NCBI GenBank assembly: GCA_044226045.1
Contig: JBGAHR010000009.1
Location: forward strand, 1 to 64,000
Length of the DNA stretch: 64,000 nucleotides
DNA from: Endoryza sp044226045
GTDB lineage: Bacteria; Bacteroidota; Bacteroidia; Chitinophagales; Chitinophagaceae
Direction: 5' to 3'
The notes below the pieces were generated by a model. That model made no database searches. It had not been told where the DNA came from and saw only the letters and a program-made list of their open reading frames with translations. The stretch's first letter is position 1. Each line of letters opens with the position of its first letter. Positions 59,790 to 64,000 of this stretch are shown in pieces. A program made the position numbers and the translations under genes.

Positions 59790-59820
59790 AACCCGTTCCG
59801 GTCTCGGAATGGGTTTTTTT
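59790..59820 (+). terminator. Terminator of the tRNA-like unit
   Basis: AACCCGTTCCG (59790-59800) pairs with CGGAATGGGTT (59805-59815), one G-T pair, loop GTCT, followed by TTTTT. It is a strong intrinsic terminator 51 nt after the tRNA-like 3' end. Confidence 0.92.
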
Positions 59821-59821
59821 G

Positions 59822-59966
59822 TGAGCAAGAGCGGAGTGAGTGCGAGAGCGGGAGCGGGAGCGGAGTGAGTGCGAGAGCGGGAGCGGGAGCGGAGTGAGAA
59901 ACGGAAACGGAAAGAGAAAGGGAAAGGGAGCGGGCGAGGAAAGAGAAAGAGAAAGAAAAACAGAAA
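59822..59966 (+). repeat. Composite intergenic repeat, copy M
   Basis: Two near-identical units of GAGTGAGTGCGAGAGCGGG are followed by GGAGCGGAGTGAG, then GAAACGGAAACGGAAAGAG hexamers ending in GAAAGAAAAACAG. Downstream are TTTGCGCCCTTCGCGG and GTTCTTTGCGGTTCTTTGCG words. It lacks the GTGAAACGATAAAC modules. Confidence 0.82.
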
Positions 59967-60133
59967 TAGAGCAATCACTTGCTTTCCTTTGCGCCCTTCG
60001 CGGTTCTTTGCGGTTCTTTGCGTCCAGGCTTCGTGGGGAGCCCGAGTTTCGAATTTTTTGCCACTACAAAACCTTTGCTCATATCTTAAAATCAATATCG
60101 AGATATGGGTTGAACTCTTCGATGATACGCCAA

Positions 60134-60310
60134 TTACTTTCTTACTGATTTTTTTGATTTACTTGTCCCGGGACTCCTTTTCGAATCTACAGTCGTGTTC
60201 GAAAAACCAATCACCTGGAGAAAGCGTAGAGCTGATTCCTTTGACTTTAAAACGCTTTCCCTGGCGTTTTTTATGGCATCCAACTGCTGTTTAATAGCTA
60301 ATTCTGACAT
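60134..60310 (-). CDS. Small hypothetical protein, possibly truncated
   Basis: This 58-residue frame begins MSELAIKQQLDAIKNARESV and continues LKSKESALRFLQVIGFSN, a helical pattern I associate with short Bacteroidota proteins of unknown function. It ends in a basic Ser/Lys tail. A one-base frame change would join it to a further coding-like stretch reading WRIIEEFNPYLDIDFKI (60079-60132), so the gene may be frameshifted. It lies alone between two repeat blocks. Confidence 0.5.
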   Translation of the reverse strand: MSELAIKQQLDAIKNARESVLKSKESALRFLQVIGFSNTTVDSKRSPGTSKSKKSVRK

Positions 60311-60455
60311 CAAATTGGTTTTCCGTTATTTCAATGACGTTTTGCAGGCAGGTAAGTGAGAGTCAACAAAGCTAACTACAAAATTTGTTTTACCTATAGA
60401 ACCGCTTAATTGTGTATAAATTTGATTGAAAAGCTAAAATTAATAGAGGATTTCA

Positions 60456-60583
60456 GGGAGTGGGAGCGGAAAGAGAAAGGGAAACGGAAACGGAAAGAGA
60501 AAGGGAAACGGAAACAGAAAGAGAAAGGGAAACGGAAAGAGAAAGGGAAAGAGAAACAGAAAGAGAAACGGAAAGAGAAGCGC
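60456..60583 (+). repeat. Composite intergenic repeat, copy N
   Basis: This copy is almost pure AAAGGGAAACGG/AAACAG/AAAGAG hexamers for ~115 bp after a single GGGAGTGGGAGCGG. It represents the middle module expanded without its neighbours. It is followed by TTTTTGACTTTTTACTTTTG words. Confidence 0.85.
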
Positions 60584-60689
60584 TGAAATCAGAGAGATTT
60601 TTGACTTTTTACTTTTGACTTTTGAATTATGACTTTGCGTCCTTAGCGGTACTCGGCGTACTTCGCGTTCCTCGGGCGCGGGGACAATG

Positions 60690-60775
60690 CAGGAGCGGGA
60701 GTGGGAGCGGAAAGAGAAAGGGAAACGGAAAGAGAGCTGGTGCGGGAGCGAGAGCGAGAGCGAGTGCGAGTTTTG
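60690..60775 (+). repeat. Composite intergenic repeat, copy O
   Basis: The order is GAGCGGGAGTGGGAGCGG, AAAGAGAAAGGGAAACGG, then again GCGGGAGCGAGAGCGAGAGC. It is flanked on both sides by TTTTGACTTTT/CTTTTTACTTTT words and by TTTGCGTCCTTAGCGG and TTCGCGTTCCTCGG, further intergenic word types. It ends ~65 nt before trmB. Confidence 0.82.
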
Positions 60776-60843
60776 ACTTTTCACTTTTTACTTTTGACTT
60801 TTACTTTTGACTTTAACAGCCATAAACCCTTTACTTTGCGGCC

Positions 60844-61548
60844 ATGGGCCAAAAAAAGCTGATCCGCTTCGCAGAACTGGAAACATTTCCGAACGTTTTT
60901 CAATATCCGCCAGGCATGGCAGGCAAATGGAAGGAAGTCTTTAAGAACGACAATCCCCTCACCCTGGAGCTGGCCTGCGGCAAGGGAGAATACACGATTG
61001 GGCTGGCTCGCCTTTTCCCTGATCAAAACTTTATGGGAGTTGATCTGAAAGGAAACCGGCTCTGGGTAGGGGCCAAAACCGCCATCAAAGAAAATCTTCA
61101 TAACGTAGCCTTTCTTCGAACTCATATCGATAAAATTGAAGAATACTTCAGTCTGGGAGAAGTAAGTGAAATCTGGCTCACATTTCCCGATCCGCAATTG
61201 CGAATATCGAGAGCTAAAAAACGTCTTACTCACCCGAAGTTTCTCCGGCATTACCAGAAAATACTGGTCCCGGATGCTGTGATCCATCTTAAAACCGACT
61301 CCCCGGTTTTATACCGCTTTACCAAAAAGATCATCGAACTATACCATCTTCCGATTGTAAACGATTTGGAAGATCTCTATGCAACCAAACCGGAAAACCC
61401 GGTTCTGACTATCCAAACCCATTATGAAAAGCTGGATATCGCGCAGAGTAACCGGATTCATTACCTTTCCTTCCGTTTACCGGCAACACCGCTTCCTGAC
61501 CTGGATGAAGAAATTAAAAAGTGGACCGTTGAAACAGAAACTCATTGA
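60844..61548 (+). CDS. trmB: tRNA (guanine-N7-)-methyltransferase TrmB
   Basis: The 234-residue Rossmann-fold methyltransferase has LTLELACGKGEYTIGLARLFPDQNFMGVDLKG (~residues 40-70, SAM site), HIDKIEEYF, and EIWLTFPDPQLRISRAKKRLTHPKFL (~120-145), the TrmB signature. It methylates G46 in the variable loop of tRNA. TTACTTTGCGG lies directly before the ATG and may be a promoter for a near-leaderless mRNA. It overlaps the DUF5522 gene by 44 nt. Confidence 0.95.
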   Translation: MGQKKLIRFAELETFPNVFQYPPGMAGKWKEVFKNDNPLTLELACGKGEYTIGLARLFPDQNFMGVDLKGNRLWVGAKTAIKENLHNVAFLRTHIDKIEEYFSLGEVSEIWLTFPDPQLRISRAKKRLTHPKFLRHYQKILVPDAVIHLKTDSPVLYRFTKKIIELYHLPIVNDLEDLYATKPENPVLTIQTHYEKLDIAQSNRIHYLSFRLPATPLPDLDEEIKKWTVETETH

Positions 61549-61720
61549 AGGAACAGACTACTATTACAATGACGATGGATTCATTGTACTGACGGAACAA
61601 TACCACCGGGAAAGAGGCTTTTGCTGTGGCAATGGCTGTTTGCATTGCCCCTTCGATTATGAAAGTGTTCCGGAACCCCGACGCTCCGAACTCATCAAAA
61701 AAAGAGAAGCCAATGGCTAA
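61505..61720 (+). CDS. DUF5522 protein
   Basis: The ~71-residue protein has KLIEGTDYYYNDDGFIVLTE and RGFCCGNGCLHCPFDYESVP. The CCxxxCxxCP pattern is typical of DUF5522, a small protein that may bind a metal. The ATG at 61505 was chosen because it lies close to the conserved start. It overlaps trmB and the following ATL gene, so the three are translationally coupled. Function unknown. Confidence 0.82.
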   Translation: MKKLKSGPLKQKLIEGTDYYYNDDGFIVLTEQYHRERGFCCGNGCLHCPFDYESVPEPRRSELIKKREANG

Positions 61721-62093
61721 AGCAAATGCAGCTGCCTTGAAGTCTGTTAAACCTTCCGGAAACAAAGAAGATAATTTCTTCGAGCAAGTGTATGCCGTCG
61801 CTCGCCAGATTCCCAGGGGACGGGTCACCTCCTACGGAGCAATCGCCCGATGCCTGGGCGCCAAATCCTCTGCCCGCATGGTAGGCTGGGCCATGAATGG
61901 TGCGCATACCGTCAAACCGAAAATTCCTGCACACCGGGTGGTTAACCGAAACGGCATGCTCTCCGGAAAACATCATTTCGCCACTCCTACCCGCATGGAA
62001 GAATTGCTGAAAAAAGAAGGAATAAAAGTAAAGAACGACACGGTGGTGGATTTTGACAAGAAGTTTTGGGACCCGGCCAGTTTAATGCTGTAG
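61713..62093 (+). CDS. Alkyltransferase-like (ATL) DNA-repair protein, MGMT family
   Basis: The 126-residue protein has FFEQVYAVARQIPRGRVTSYGAIARCLGAKSSARMVGWAMN (helix-turn-helix and Arg finger region) and the active-site segment IPAHRVVNRNGMLSG. In MGMT/Ogt this is PCHRV; here alanine replaces the acceptor cysteine, so it cannot remove alkyl groups itself. ATL proteins of this type bind O6-alkylguanine and recruit nucleotide-excision repair. The ATG overlaps the DUF5522 stop by 8 nt. Confidence 0.9.
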   Translation: MAKANAAALKSVKPSGNKEDNFFEQVYAVARQIPRGRVTSYGAIARCLGAKSSARMVGWAMNGAHTVKPKIPAHRVVNRNGMLSGKHHFATPTRMEELLKKEGIKVKNDTVVDFDKKFWDPASLML

Positions 62094-62094
62094 T

Positions 62095-62258
62095 CGGTTT
62101 ATCGTTTCACGTTCACCGTTTATCGTTTTGTCATATTCCATTACCAGGCGATTGAGTGCTTATTAGTTAAAATCGGCAGCTATTCTTTTCAAACTGCAAA
62201 CCGCAAACTGCAAACCGCCAACCAACGTGAAACGATAAACCTGAAACGATAAACGGAC
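62095..62258. repeat. Inverted-arm intergenic element 4
   Basis: GTTTATCGTTTCACGTT (62097-62113) and AACGTGAAACGATAAAC (62224-62240) form perfect 17-bp inverted arms. The core differs from elements 2 and 3 and contains CCGCAAACTGCAAACCGCC, a word of the composite repeats, which links the two repeat families. It begins right after the ATL stop. Confidence 0.85.
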
Positions 62259-62495
62259 GCAATTGATCACTTTTCTCGAAAACAATGTCTAAACGGTAGT
62301 CGCAAAGGCAACCTTGTTTAACGGGTGTGCTGTGGATATGAAACATTCTTGACTTTGTTCAAAATGTTTACATACCCGGCACATCTTTTTTTTAATTTAA
62401 ATCAAACTACCACTCTCTCAACATTTCTTTTCTATTTCAATCTATTCGTTAACTTTAGCGCACGCGGCGGTTATTAGCACCCATTGAAACTTTAC

Positions 62496-64000
62496 ATGAC
62501 TTATTCTTTACGGAATATTACTATCGCCGCCATTTCAGTACTGATCATAGTACTGTTAATTCTATTCTTTACCTACGATCTGTTGATAGCACAGGAAAAG
62601 GAGCAGGCGCATATTGATCGCTCGCGCCATGCGATGCAACAATTGCAACCTGCCCTGCTGCACGCACAGGAACTGGAAACAGTTTGCAGTAAATTCGCGG
62701 AAAAAAGAACCCCCACCCTGCTCCGAAGATTTGATGCCCTTCGGCTATTGATGGCAAGAGACTCGGTCAATTTCAGCCACCTGGCAGACAGCATTCCCGA
62801 AGACAGCCTGGAATATGTGCAGCTGGCCGGTATGATCCCAATTATCAGCCAGCGGGGAAGTCACCTGATTGAAATGAGCATAGACAGCTCGCTATCGAAG
62901 GATTCCTTGTTAGGCCTGGCTGATGAAAACGAAAGAAACATCACTTCTTTCATTCATTCCATTCAATCACTGGAGGATTCCAACAGACAGGTGCTGAATG
63001 CTTCCTATGCGAGCAGCCTCAATTTTACGCGAAAGACTTATCGTTACATCCGACTGATTCTTTTTATCCTGATCAGCCTGCTGGTGCTCGGATTTATTGT
63101 AGTATATAAAGATTTTCGTCGGGGACGAATGGCCAATGTATCGCTCACGCAATCAAACAGGGAACTGGAATCAAAAGTGAAAGAACAGGCCTCCCAGGCC
63201 CTGAGCGCAAAAAAACTGTCAGACTCCATTATCAACAGTTTGCCCGGAGTGTTCTTTCTGCAGGATGCATCCGGCAGATTCCTGTGGTGGAACAGAGATT
63301 TCGAAAAAATTTCCGGATATGGTCCGGAAGATATCCGTAACCTCACGGTGCTGAACTTCTTCGACCCCGGCGATCATCAAAGCATTTCCGATGCCCAGCG
63401 GGTGGTATTTGAAACAGGGTCTGCACAAATAGAAGCGGTGGCCCTCACCCGTGATCAACGAAAAATCCCTTTCTACTTCAGCGCACAATTGATACAGCAT
63501 GAAGGTAAACCCTGCGTGATCGGAACCGGCATAGACATCACCGACCGGAAAAAGATCGAAAAGGAAAACGAGAATGTACGCCAACAACTGAACGAACGCA
63601 TCAAGGAACTAACCACACTTTACAAGATCAGCCGGGTATTGGAAAACAAAGACTGGTCGATCCCCGAGCTGCTACAGGAAATCGTGCAGGTGCTGCCACA
63701 GGGCTGGCAATACGAACCGATTACCGCAGCGAGGATTGTACTCGACGACCAGGAATTCAAAACAAGAAATTTTGACGAAGGACCGCACAAACAAATGGTA
63801 AGCTTTGCCATTCCGGACGGACCTATTGGCAAAATAGAAGTCGTCTATTTAACCCGGATAGAAACAGACCGGCCGGATGTATTCCTGTCGGAGGAAAGAG
63901 ACCTGCTGAACATGACGGCGGAGATGATCTCCAGTTCTCTTTCCCGAAAGATCAAATCAGAGGCACTGACAAAATCGGAAGCGAACTTTCACACCATTCT
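62496..64000 (+). CDS. Membrane sensor kinase with PAS and GAF domains (5' part)
   Basis: The frame is open from ATG 62496 to the window edge (501 codons), so the C-terminus is missing. Residues ~5-27 and ~190-210 are membrane helices around a ~160-residue periplasmic helical sensor. A coiled segment leads to a PAS domain (~240-360; SIINSLPGVFFLQDASGRFL, VIGTGIDITDRKKIE) and a GAF-like domain (~385-490). The frame ends in what looks like a second PAS (SEANFHTI). A histidine kinase end is expected but not visible. Confidence 0.85.
   Translation, partial: MTYSLRNITIAAISVLIIVLLILFFTYDLLIAQEKEQAHIDRSRHAMQQLQPALLHAQELETVCSKFAEKRTPTLLRRFDALRLLMARDSVNFSHLADSIPEDSLEYVQLAGMIPIISQRGSHLIEMSIDSSLSKDSLLGLADENERNITSFIHSIQSLEDSNRQVLNASYASSLNFTRKTYRYIRLILFILISLLVLGFIVVYKDFRRGRMANVSLTQSNRELESKVKEQASQALSAKKLSDSIINSLPGVFFLQDASGRFLWWNRDFEKISGYGPEDIRNLTVLNFFDPGDHQSISDAQRVVFETGSAQIEAVALTRDQRKIPFYFSAQLIQHEGKPCVIGTGIDITDRKKIEKENENVRQQLNERIKELTTLYKISRVLENKDWSIPELLQEIVQVLPQGWQYEPITAARIVLDDQEFKTRNFDEGPHKQMVSFAIPDGPIGKIEVVYLTRIETDRPDVFLSEERDLLNMTAEMISSSLSRKIKSEALTKSEANFHTI

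Noticed and set aside
59840..60294. Plus-strand frames rich in Arg/Glu (MRERERERSE...)
   Set aside because: Produced by the GAGAGC and AAACGG repeats; they run into unrelated non-coding sequence.

Overview
The window reads as chromosomal DNA of a free-living aerobic member of the Bacteroidota, most likely the family Chitinophagaceae. The evidence is: -7 boxes of the TAnnTTTG type before several genes; families typical of this phylum (LytTR regulators paired with beta-propeller sensor kinases, Bacteroidota-type LptC, DUF2961/GH172, DUF6132, DUF5522, a TCR/Tet-type MFS pump); many short secreted proteins and lipoproteins; and almost no Shine-Dalgarno sequences. No rRNA, phage, plasmid or CRISPR signature was seen. 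Genes are mostly housekeeping, and what is unusual lies largely between them.

Layout. 0.2-6 kb: a beta-helix protein with a diheme cytochrome (SO_2929/SO_2930-like pair), a MITE, and a large secreted protein ending in an FGE-sulfatase fold. 6-12 kb: lptC, an outer-membrane barrel and coaX in one operon, a Lon-substrate-binding-domain protein, two glycosyltransferases and meaB. 12-16 kb: a secreted zinc metalloprotease, a small CxxC membrane protein and a DUF4406 protein. 16-20.4 kb: a LytTR response regulator with a 1188-residue propeller/GAF/LytS-type kinase. 20.5-29 kb: typA, an acyltransferase-like membrane protein, a second MITE, an alpha/beta hydrolase, a FabH-like synthase, small membrane proteins and a diacylglycerol kinase. 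29-32.5 kb: a membrane patatin and ctaA. 32.6-38.7 kb: a sulfur-handling locus (two DsrE-like proteins, a TsdA-like diheme cytochrome, two YeeE/YedE halves, DUF6132, thioredoxin, rhodanese, TauE/SafE and a Crp/Fnr regulator). 38.7-48 kb: rnhB, GNAT, Sua5/YrdC, cupin, an orphan 2-oxoacid:ferredoxin oxidoreductase beta subunit, AhpD-like, GH172 and an S9 peptidase. 48-58 kb: a degenerate histidine-kinase-ATPase-like mini-protein, an MFS pump, a small diheme cytochrome, an acyl-CoA dehydrogenase with a MarR regulator, an SGNH hydrolase, an alpha/beta hydrolase, a glycosyltransferase and a DppC-like permease. 58-64 kb: an Lrp regulator, a tRNA-like transcription unit, trmB-DUF5522-ATL, and the 5' part of a PAS/GAF sensor kinase.

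The most striking observations are non-coding. (1) A stand-alone unit at 59.5-59.8 kb has a promoter, a type II tRNA-like fold with an 8-bp acceptor stem, an abnormal anticodon loop and an 89-nt insertion in the variable arm, and a terminator. (2) Two inverted copies of a ~420-bp MITE each have perfect 10-bp target duplications. (3) More than a dozen modular intergenic repeats are built from GAGCGG, AAACGG, AAACTGC and GTGAAACGATAAAC words. (4) A family of elements is bounded by a 17-bp inverted arm, and two of its members share the same core. The best protein-level candidate for a little-described system is the Crp/Fnr-linked sulfur operon.
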